The notes under the pieces are model-generated. The model made no database searches. It was given only the letters and a program-made list of their open reading frames with translations, and was not told the origin of the DNA. The position numbers and the translations under genes are program-made. A stretch of DNA of 64,000 nucleotides from Mayamaea pseudoterrestris (Eukaryota; Bacillariophyta; Bacillariophyceae; Sellaphorales; Sellaphoraceae): NCBI GenBank assembly GCA_027923505.1, contig BROI01000025.1:372001-436000 (forward strand). Direction: 5' to 3'. Below, in pieces: positions 56,589-64,000 of this stretch (the stretch's first letter is position 1; each line of letters opens with the position of its first letter).

Positions 56589-59500
56589 CTACGTGTGACG
56601 CGTCCATTGGGCAGGCAAACTTATGCGTCTGGATGTCGGGTCTTTGGGCAACTTTCGATAAAGCTCTGGTACAAACTCTCTCAGAGCTGCCAACACTCGG
56701 CTGCTGACAAAGCCTTCTGCGCTGCACCGCTGCAAAATGACGCCTGCAATGCGATTACGCTCATCCATGTTGGCCAAATGTCGACCAATAACTTGGAAAA
56801 AGTTGACATAAATGTAAGAGTTCGGCTTCACGCCGCATGATCCATCCGTCAGGGCAGTCATGACTTGCAGAGCGATATGTACGGCGTCTTGCGAGTGGTC
56901 GTTGTGCGTGTAGGCACACGCATTCAAGACTGCCGCGAATGCGTGAGCGCTCGGCTTGCTATCCAAGTCGCCACGCTGTTGATACCCCTTCATGAGTCGT
57001 TGGAGCAAGCCCCACGCGACAGCAGCCTTGTTAGAATGATTGCTCTTGGCGTATGCATGAATTAGTATGGTTGTACAACGAGCGTCCGGTTTCGCCGCGT
57101 GATTGCCGCTCTCATTTGCGTCTGTCATCTCCCGCATTAGTTCCTCGAGCTTGTCCAGCGTGTATGAACCTATTTCGAGATTGCTTTTCAAGTGAGCAGT
57201 CATGACCGACGAATATAGCTTCTTGTCGGGTGCATGTGCAATGCCATAGCGCGATGCGCGCTTCACCCGATCAAGAATCTTGTCGGCTTCTTGGCCAGCG
57301 ATTGATGGATTATTGTGTATCCATGCGGCAATCAACGCTTGGTAGGGTGCCGCTCCAAGAAGGCCAAGGGAATCGTCTCCTCGTCCGGTCAGGGTTTCGA
57401 GTCGGTCGAGTATTAACTCGCATTTCACATGGCCGTCTGAAACGCTGCTCCACGCGTACATGGACGAGACAAGACAAGGCAAATCCGGTGTTACAGTTTT
57501 ATTCTTCTGCATTTCATTCAAAAGATTCTCAATGGTCTCCGCTGCTTCAGCGGTACCAAGACGGCTGAGCGATTTAAAAAGAACTTGGTAAATCCTTAGA
57601 TCGGGCTCCACTCCATCGCCTCTCAAATCGTCGAGGATTTGCTTAGCTTTGTTTGGTGTCATAGAATTGTCAGTCAATATTAAGGTCGTGTAATGCACCA
57701 CGCTTGGTTTCAAGTTTGCGTCTCCGTCAGTCTGCTGTTTGAGCCGGTCAAAAATTCGCTGACACTGTGCTGAAGCCTGTGGATGTCGCGATCGACTCCA
57801 TGCCACCATGACGGATGCATAATCGTGAGCTGACAATGTTACGATTTCCTTTTCCAGTGTCTTTTGCCAGATACCCATGGCTTGCTGCGCTGCTGGAGCA
57901 GTCCCAATCTTGGCGAGCGCCTTGAGTTGAACTGAAAAGGACTTGGAATTTCGACGGATTTTAGGATTCGATGTCATTTCTTTCCAAAGCCTGCTGACTC
58001 GATGTGGTTTATCTGCGTCATAATTTGCCTCCATTAGCAAATTCCAATGAAAGGTGTCCGTGTCTGAATCCACAACAACATTGCTCTGACGCAGAGTAAT
58101 ATGCTTCGCTTCCATTAGCTCCAACAGTTCTTGTCTATATGCTTTGGAGGACGTTGAAAATTCCGCTCCTTTGAAAGCCAAAATTGCCAAGTAATAAAGA
58201 TGCAGCGTCGGCAAGTCATTCGGATACATGGACCGGAGCGGCTCGAGCAACGCCTTGACAACATCTTCACGCTCCATCACAGAAAGCAACGTAGATGCTT
58301 GCAGTACTCGCGTGAGGGTCTTGATAAAACGCTCGCAAAGGTCAGTCTGCTGATTGCTGGCAGCTGCCGCCGCGAGAATCTCAGCTTGCTTTTCGGAAGA
58401 CGCTAGTACATCGCGCAGGCGCCAAAGCAACTCCGTCCAAACGTTAGTGGCAATTCCTTGGTCTGATGACTGACACAAGCAGTCAAGTCCGTTACACAGT
58501 ATCTGCACGTGCCTTAACAAGTCCTCCTTTTGTAGTGTAGTCTGCTTGTTTTTCGCAATGAGTCCATCTGCCTGCTTTATAGTTTGAAGCATGCTGGTTC
58601 GAATTGACATTACTTCATCACCTGCCAACGTATTACCTCCTCCTGTTGCAGGCAACATTGCCACATTCGCCAAGCAGTCCGACACGAGTGCATACGTTGT
58701 CAGCGTTGGCGTCATGTAGTATCCCGTCTCCTGCAAATGCTCAAGGACTTCCATGGCGATGCGCGCCACCGTAAGCTTTGCATCAAGACTGTCACTACTT
58801 TCGGCCAGCGCTGCTGCTTTCGACATTGTGTTACAATCATCACTGCGTATAGCTGCATTTTGTTTCTGTTTCCCGCTGGACCTAAAGACGCGGAGAAGCA
58901 AGTGGTAATCGTCGAGCGAGGCTGCCAGTTCCAAGTCTCCTCCAAGCGTTTCGTTCCAGTCGTTCATCACCTGAAGCGCGCGGGTCGAGTACGACTCGCA
59001 ATCGTTAAGTTGCGCAACATGAGCATATACTTGCAGCATGACGCGATGTGGAAGGCTGCTCGACGGACTGTCACTGCTACTTGATGATGGCGTGCCAGCA
59101 ATAGCCTTGTCAAGGTTCTGCCAAACTTGATACAAGTCATGCATGCGCTCCAGTGCGTCGGCTACTGTCAATGATCTGTCGCTATCAGTTGAGGCTTCTT
59201 CAACGTGATTCGACGCGAGCAATGCATCCCGCCACTGCACCAGCAAGTCTTGTATTTGTGCGCGTTGCGTAAGGTCTGAATGCGAGGCAGTTTCGGCTAG
59301 TAGTCGCTTGGACTGATGCTCCAGGTCTTGCAGTCGCATTGCGCTTTTCGACAACAGTGAATTAGATTGAGAGCTGCTCCATCTTGTATTCGCATGAATG
59401 AACCCGCGACGCTCGACTGATCTAGAAGGATGCAACAGAAAGGACGAGGCTGTCCAAGGCGATGATGCTCCTGCTGGTGCAAAGTTAAACGCTTCACTTT

Positions 59501-59708
59501 TCATGTTGAAGCGATTAGCGCTTCTCCATCGTTTCGAGTCCAAGTGATTAAAAGCTGCTCGAGATGAGGAATGGAATAAATTTGGCGGGTCCTTGATGAG
59601 TGCTGGAAATGTTAACGCGTCATTTGGTCTTTGTCGTCGTCGACGAGTAGGTGTTTGGCCGTCGAGCAGTCGTCGGCGCCCTTTTAGAAGAAGAAACTTT
59701 CGCAGCAT
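56589..59708 (-). CDS. Large pentatricopeptide-repeat protein, probably organellar
   Basis: The 1039-residue protein starts with a very basic segment (MLRKFLLLKGRRRLLDG, TPTRRRRQRP) that looks like a mitochondrial presequence; no signal peptide for plastid import is seen. From about residue 550 to 1000 there are repeated helix pairs with the PPR pattern. Examples are VVHYTTLILTDNSMTPNKAK, VEPDLRIYQVLFKSLSRLGT, APYQALIAAWIHNNPS and KPSAHAFAAVLNACAYTHND. PPR proteins bind organellar RNA in a sequence-specific way for processing, stability or translation. The N-terminal half is helical but less regular. The target RNA cannot be predicted from this reading. It is divergent from the SulP gene and intronless. 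Confidence 0.9.
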   Translation of the reverse strand: MLRKFLLLKGRRRLLDGQTPTRRRRQRPNDALTFPALIKDPPNLFHSSSRAAFNHLDSKRWRSANRFNMKSEAFNFAPAGASSPWTASSFLLHPSRSVERRGFIHANTRWSSSQSNSLLSKSAMRLQDLEHQSKRLLAETASHSDLTQRAQIQDLLVQWRDALLASNHVEEASTDSDRSLTVADALERMHDLYQVWQNLDKAIAGTPSSSSSDSPSSSLPHRVMLQVYAHVAQLNDCESYSTRALQVMNDWNETLGGDLELAASLDDYHLLLRVFRSSGKQKQNAAIRSDDCNTMSKAAALAESSDSLDAKLTVARIAMEVLEHLQETGYYMTPTLTTYALVSDCLANVAMLPATGGGNTLAGDEVMSIRTSMLQTIKQADGLIAKNKQTTLQKEDLLRHVQILCNGLDCLCQSSDQGIATNVWTELLWRLRDVLASSEKQAEILAAAAASNQQTDLCERFIKTLTRVLQASTLLSVMEREDVVKALLEPLRSMYPNDLPTLHLYYLAILAFKGAEFSTSSKAYRQELLELMEAKHITLRQSNVVVDSDTDTFHWNLLMEANYDADKPHRVSRLWKEMTSNPKIRRNSKSFSVQLKALAKIGTAPAAQQAMGIWQKTLEKEIVTLSAHDYASVMVAWSRSRHPQASAQCQRIFDRLKQQTDGDANLKPSVVHYTTLILTDNSMTPNKAKQILDDLRGDGVEPDLRIYQVLFKSLSRLGTAEAAETIENLLNEMQKNKTVTPDLPCLVSSMYAWSSVSDGHVKCELILDRLETLTGRGDDSLGLLGAAPYQALIAAWIHNNPSIAGQEADKILDRVKRASRYGIAHAPDKKLYSSVMTAHLKSNLEIGSYTLDKLEELMREMTDANESGNHAAKPDARCTTILIHAYAKSNHSNKAAVAWGLLQRLMKGYQQRGDLDSKPSAHAFAAVLNACAYTHNDHSQDAVHIALQVMTALTDGSCGVKPNSYIYVNFFQVIGRHLANMDERNRIAGVILQRCSAEGFVSSRVLAALREFVPELYRKLPKDPTSRRISLPAQWTRHT

Positions 59709-60052
59709 CTTCCGACACTGTTTATCAGTACTTTGATACTATATTTAGTAGTTGGGTCAATATATGCGGCTCATTTGTAACGAGACGATAGAATAGAGCA
59801 AGAGCAAGAAATGTGCGACGAGCGACGAATGAGTTGGCTCGTCAAAACCGCTGCGATTGAAAATGAGTACCGTTACGGGAGTCGACACGAGCGCGCGACG
59901 AAAGAGAGGCGCGACGCCTTTCGTCATCGTCAAACGGACCATCAGTCTTGCTTGCATATGACAGTCTTGCTTGCATATGAATGTGACTATTGGAGAGCCT
60001 TCTCTATTCTGTATCGCTATAAATATACTGCATCGTCTAGCTAGTAGTCATC
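59709..60052. promoter_or_regulatory. Divergent promoter region
   Basis: About 340 bases between the PPR and SulP starts. A duplicated decamer-like phrase, CTTGCTTGCATATGA, occurs twice close together near 59946-59980; nothing else stands out. Confidence 0.4.
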
Positions 60053-62452
60053 ATGGGAGTTATACAGCATGATGACGACGATGCGTTCATTGAGCCTATA
60101 TCTGCGACAATCGTCGAGGCCTTTCCCGAACAGCAACAAGCCCAAGGGAACAGTATTAACGAAGCGCCTCCAACGGTTGTGGCGGGTGCTGCTAATCCGT
60201 CTATGCATGACATGGAATCGCAGCAGCAAGACCCTTACGCCGAACATTTCGCCGAGCAGTACATGGAGCCGCAGCAGCACCAGTCACTGAGCAACAATAG
60301 TAACGATTTCTCCGTTTCCGAATCGTCCATTCGTCGACGAACCTTTTTGTCGCGCCATCGCCAAGACTTGGATCATTTGGAGACGGACGCGGCGCACAAT
60401 TGCTCGCATCCCATTCCGGAACCGACGCGTCCATTGGAAGCGCAGAATCCGCAGATGCAACAACAGACGGCGACGAGAGACTCGCTCGATCGATGGGATC
60501 GCATACAATCCACCATGACAAACTTTACGCAACTACCAAAGACTCCGGATGCACTCTTGACATTTTTTCTTCCAGCGTGGAGATGGCTCAAGCAGTACAA
60601 TTTAAAGACATCCTTGCGCAAGGACATTATTGCCGGCTTGACGGTGGGAGTCATGGTCATTCCGCAAGGCATGAGTTACGCCAAGCTGGCCGGCCTGCCC
60701 GTTCAGTTTGGACTATACTCGGCCATTATTCCAGTGTACATGTACGCACTCTTTGGATCCAGTCGGCAGCTCGCCATTGGACCAGTCAGTATGATTGCGC
60801 TGCTGCTGAATACTGGTTTGACGACGATTATGCGAAACAATTATGCGCAAGTTTCCGAAGCAAAATATCAATCCATTTACTTGCAGCTGGCACTGCAAAC
60901 CAGCTTTTTGGTGGGACTTATCAACATTTTTCTGGGTTTGGCGCGCTTGGGGTTTGTTACCAATTTCCTCTCGCGCGCCGTCATTTCGGGTTTCACGACG
61001 GGAGCCGCCGTCATTATTGGATGCACGCAGCTGCCCAGCATTTTTGGCTTTGGCGTCACTTACGACTCGATCAAGATTCACAAAATACTGCAAGCATTTT
61101 TTCGAAACATTCATCAAACCAACTGGAAATCGTTCGTTTTGGGAACAGTGTCAGTGTTGCTCCTGGTGTTGCTCAAGCATATAGGCAAGGCGCGACGAAA
61201 GTATCGATGGGTGCAGGCGCTTGGTCCGTTGACAGTCACAGTGATTGGCATTGTATTTACGGTTGGTATGGATTTGGATGTTGATGCAAATATTTCGGTT
61301 GTGGAAGACATCCCAAAGGGCTTTCCACAAGTCAGTGCACGCGACATTTTTCCAATGGATCACTTTCGCGAACTGATACTACCAGTCATTAGCATTACCT
61401 TGTTCGGATTCATGGAAAGCGTGGCCATTGCCAAGCGGCTAGCAGCGACGCACCGCTACGAGATTGACAGTAGTTTGGAGCTGATTGGATTGGGCGTGGC
61501 CAACTTGTCGGGCAGCATGTTTCAAGCCTTTCCAGTCACTGGGTCGTTTAGTCGATCAACTATTAACAACGACTGCGGAGCCGAGTCGGGTATTGCTGGA
61601 GTCGTGACGGCGACACTAGTTTTGGTGGTTGTGATCTTTTTTGTAAAGATCTTTGAGCGTTTGCCCCTTTGCACGCTCTCGGCCATTGTCATGTCGGGTG
61701 TCTTTGGCTTATTAGACTACGCGGAAGCAATCAAGCTTTGGAAGGTCCACAAGAAAGATTTTGTCTGTTGGATGTGCGCCTTTGTTGGAACATTGTTTTC
61801 AGGTGTCGAGATTGGCTTGCTGCTGAGCATTGGGGTCTCTGTGCTCATTGTTTTGTACGAGAGCGCTTACCCGCATACGGCCGTTCTTGGTCGACTGCCG
61901 TCAACGTCCGTTTACCGCAACATTAAGCAGTACCCCGACGCGGAGGAATACATCGGCATACTCATTATTCGCGTCGACGCTCCGTTGTATTTTGCGAACG
62001 CTCAGAACGTTCGTGAGAAGATTCGCAAGTACCGACTGGCGGCGGAGGAAGACACGGCTTACGAGCATGGTGACGTCAAGTTTTTGATTCTTGATTTGAC
62101 CCCAGTCTCACACATTGATACGACGGCTCTTCATTGTTTGGAAGACATGTGCGACAATTACAAATCACGCAACCAGCAACTCTGCTTCTGCAATCCCAGT
62201 TTGGTCGTCATGAAGCGTTTTGACGACATTGGTTTTACGGAAAAGGTCGGCCGCAAGTTCTTCTTTTCTTGCACACATGACGCAGTCAAATGGTGCTTGG
62301 CAGAAATGGACACGGATGCCACTTCGGCGCACGAAACACAACTGCAGACGAGCGACGGGGCACACGGGTCACGGACGAATTGCAACGACGACCTTGGTTG
62401 CCCGGTTCGTGTCACTAGGTTAGCTCCTTTGGAGGTTGTCTTTGACGCGTAG
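60053..62452 (+). CDS. SulP/SLC26 family sulfate (anion) transporter with STAS domain
   Basis: The 799-residue protein has a cytosolic N-terminal region of about 180 residues, rich in Gln, Asp and Ser. A 12-14 helix core follows, starting at LRKDIIAGLTVGVMVIPQGM, with the SulP hallmark SYAKLAGLPVQFGLYSAIIP. FPVTGSFSRSTIN marks the substrate region; a C-terminal STAS domain (about residues 610-755) includes FLILDLTPVSHIDTTALHCL. Family members move sulfate, bicarbonate, chloride or other anions across the plasma membrane; the SxxGSFSRS motif resembles plant and fungal sulfate permeases, so sulfate is the most likely substrate. The STAS Asp-Thr-Thr loop lacks the Ser typical of phosphorylated anti-anti-sigma proteins. 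Start and stop are clear. Confidence 0.95.
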   Translation: MGVIQHDDDDAFIEPISATIVEAFPEQQQAQGNSINEAPPTVVAGAANPSMHDMESQQQDPYAEHFAEQYMEPQQHQSLSNNSNDFSVSESSIRRRTFLSRHRQDLDHLETDAAHNCSHPIPEPTRPLEAQNPQMQQQTATRDSLDRWDRIQSTMTNFTQLPKTPDALLTFFLPAWRWLKQYNLKTSLRKDIIAGLTVGVMVIPQGMSYAKLAGLPVQFGLYSAIIPVYMYALFGSSRQLAIGPVSMIALLLNTGLTTIMRNNYAQVSEAKYQSIYLQLALQTSFLVGLINIFLGLARLGFVTNFLSRAVISGFTTGAAVIIGCTQLPSIFGFGVTYDSIKIHKILQAFFRNIHQTNWKSFVLGTVSVLLLVLLKHIGKARRKYRWVQALGPLTVTVIGIVFTVGMDLDVDANISVVEDIPKGFPQVSARDIFPMDHFRELILPVISITLFGFMESVAIAKRLAATHRYEIDSSLELIGLGVANLSGSMFQAFPVTGSFSRSTINNDCGAESGIAGVVTATLVLVVVIFFVKIFERLPLCTLSAIVMSGVFGLLDYAEAIKLWKVHKKDFVCWMCAFVGTLFSGVEIGLLLSIGVSVLIVLYESAYPHTAVLGRLPSTSVYRNIKQYPDAEEYIGILIIRVDAPLYFANAQNVREKIRKYRLAAEEDTAYEHGDVKFLILDLTPVSHIDTTALHCLEDMCDNYKSRNQQLCFCNPSLVVMKRFDDIGFTEKVGRKFFFSCTHDAVKWCLAEMDTDATSAHETQLQTSDGAHGSRTNCNDDLGCPVRVTRLAPLEVVFDA

Positions 62453-63052
62453 ATTGCTTGTTTTCTGCAGTAAAACACCACCTTTATCTAACGAAGTATT
62501 AGAAAAAGGTTGCACAATCAATTGCATGTACAGGTACAAGGTTTGCTGTGTCAAGCACACTGAAGCGTCCAAAGCATGTGGAGCACAAGTCTTAGCAAGC
62601 AGCAACCTTAATTTTGAAAACCCATATAGTCATGTATCGGCCAAAATTTAATTGGATGGTTTCAATAATATTGATCTACAAGATAGAATGCCTGGCTGGT
62701 GTCCCTGTAAACTGCAATGCCTTTGGTGAAAACTCCTCACAATTTCAGCTGCCAATTAGCCTATAATTAAAAAAATACGTAGAACCATTAGGTTCAAATC
62801 ACACAAGGATGGCGCCTACACCTTTGCTGAGTATGCTTTGCAAGGTAATTGCTTGGTAGTTCCCTAAGTAGACTGCAATGTGACTAGTGAGAACTTCTCA
62901 CAAGTCTCAGCCCACAGATGCGCGCGCTCATGGTGCTAAAATGTGGCCCTTTACCACTAACCCTGTAGTCCATTTCCATCCAATCTTGTTTGGCTATGCT
63001 TTGGGAGTAGTATGTGGTAAGATTGGTGCAGCTCCAAGATAGTGATGAATGC
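62453..63052. other. Gene-free region with degenerate repeat copies
   Basis: Six hundred bases downstream of SulP with no credible gene. A phrase of the type CCCTxxxxACTGCAATG, GTGAxAACT, TCTCACAA recurs, diverged, near 62703-62750 and 62862-62910, about 160 nt apart, and looks related in period to the tandem array that follows. Confidence 0.5.
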
Positions 63053-63755
63053 ATTGCACTTTTGACATCATAAAACAATGCCTGTCAAAGTTCAACTGCC
63101 AGCAATCAATTTACACCTCTCTGGCTGCTGGAGTGGGTTATGGCAGCCTGCTATGTTGGACAAGCCTGGGGACACGAAATTCTGGCAGTCCCTGTCAACG
63201 AACTTGAAGACTACATAGGCTAGTGCTTAATGGATTGCACTTTTGACATCATGAAACAATGCCTGTCAACTACCAGCTAACAATTTATACCTCTCTGGCT
63301 GCTGGAGTGGGTTATGGCAGCCTGCTATGTTGGACAAGCCTGGGGACATGAAATTCAGGCAGTCCCTGTCGCTGAACTTGGAGACTACATGGACTAGTGC
63401 TGAATGGATTGCACTTTTGACATCATGAAACAATGCCTGTCATTTGCCAGCAATCAATGTATACCTCTCTGGCTGTTAGAGTGGGTTATGGCAGCCAGCT
63501 ATTGTGGACAAGCCTGGGGACACGAAATTCTGGCAGTCCCTGTCACTGAACTTGGAAACTACATGGGCTAGTGATGAATGCATTGCACTTTTGACATCAT
63601 GAATCAATGCCTGTCAACTGCCAGCAATCAATGTATACCTCTCTGGCTGCTGGAGTGGGTTACGGCAGCCTGCTATGTTGGACAAGCCTGGGGACATGAA
63701 ATTCTGGCAGTCCCTGATGCTGAACTTGGAGACTACATGGACTATTGGCACCAAC
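63053..63755. repeat. Tandem array of four ~174-181 nt units
   Basis: Units start at about 63053, 63234, 63408 and 63582, each opening with ATTGCACTTTTGACATCAT and containing CCTCTCTGGCTG and GGACAAGCCTGGGGACA. Units are highly similar, with small substitutions and indels. The last three are exactly 174 nt apart (58 codons), and the same peptide phrase (LLEWVxAACYVGQAWGHEI, with a stop at the unit end in most copies) recurs in one frame. The array could be satellite DNA or decayed repeated coding sequence. Confidence 0.85.
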
Positions 63756-63770
63756 CAGGCAGTCAACATA

Positions 63771-64000
63771 TCTTGTAGCGCACTTGAAATAAGGATGTTA
63801 GAACCATTCTGGCTTGATTTGGGCATACATATGGCTCACGGTATGGGCCTTTGAGAGGCATGGCATCTGCTGGCTGAGACTGATGACACGTTGTCACCAA
63901 TCACATTGCGAGCATCAGAGACACCAGCCATTTAGATATTCTTGTAGCGCACCTAAAATAAGGATGTTAGCGTCATTCTGGCTTGATTTGGGCATACACA
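63771..64000. repeat. Start of a second tandem repeat, ~169-nt period, cut by window edge
   Basis: TCTTGTAGCGCAC followed by AAATAAGGATGTTAG and ATTCTGGCTTGATTTGG appears at 63771 and again at about 63940, then the window ends. The unit differs from the preceding array. Confidence 0.75.

Noticed and set aside
62790-62806. GGTTCAAATC resembling a tRNA B box
   Set aside because: The flanking bases do not form a T stem and there is no D-arm at the right distance.
1-64000. CRISPR array, bacterial operons, transposase or integrase genes
   Set aside because: None seen. The repeats present are tandem, not spaced direct repeats, and no mobile-element protein motif appears in any long frame.

Overview
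The window looks like nuclear DNA of a diatom or a close heterokont relative. Genes are dense (about 32 protein genes in 62 kb, on both strands) and mostly intronless; where introns occur they are single, short (about 71-162 nt) and GT-AG. The uroporphyrinogen decarboxylase begins with a signal peptide and an A-F (STAF) cleavage motif typical of plastids of secondary origin. A secreted Lys/Ser/Gly/His-rich protein has the layout of silica-associated diatom proteins, and one membrane protein carries a Pro/Thr/Ser ectodomain of diatom style. I cannot name the species.

Left third (1-26.7 kb): a disordered protein cut by the window edge; a sterol C-5 desaturase; a signal-peptide/TM/PDZ protein; a membrane FkbM-like methyltransferase; a tandem pair of related signal-peptide/TM proteins (the second with a PDZ domain); CDP-diacylglycerol synthase; a second membrane methyltransferase; two unassigned proteins; a WW-domain protein with a likely N-myristoyl start; a protein kinase; and a membrane protein with a cyclophilin-like end.

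Middle (27-45 kb): a silaffin-like secreted protein, a Nudix hydrolase, plastid uroporphyrinogen decarboxylase, a third PDZ membrane protein divergent from phosphatidylglycerophosphate synthase, a two-RRM protein, a small secreted protein, a selenoprotein-W-like protein that has lost both redox positions, an SR-tailed disordered protein, a UBL-PUB-STI1-UIM ubiquilin-like protein and a calpain-7-like protease.

Right third (45-64 kb): two SSU-processome subunits (UTP6, UTP14) flanking a JmjC-like protein, a CSRNP-like cysteine-rich nuclear protein, a 42-nt minisatellite, the NEDD8 E1 catalytic subunit UBA3, an APMAP/strictosidine-synthase-like propeller, a large PPR protein, a SulP sulfate transporter, and satellite-like repeats to the right end.

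Functional themes are phospholipid synthesis (CDP-DAG synthase makes the substrate of PGP synthase), ubiquitin/NEDD8 and proteolysis, ribosome biogenesis, and the secretory pathway and cell surface. The most novel items are the group of signal-peptide/ectodomain/TM/acidic-tail/PDZ proteins, the silaffin-like gene, the redox-dead SelW-like protein, and several unexplained promoter elements: a near-perfect 17-bp-arm hairpin, TACCGGTA palindromes and TGACGTGTCG repeats. Six genes were completed here by joining exons across short introns, and a seventh by a short 5' exon; all these junctions are read from sequence only and lack transcript support.
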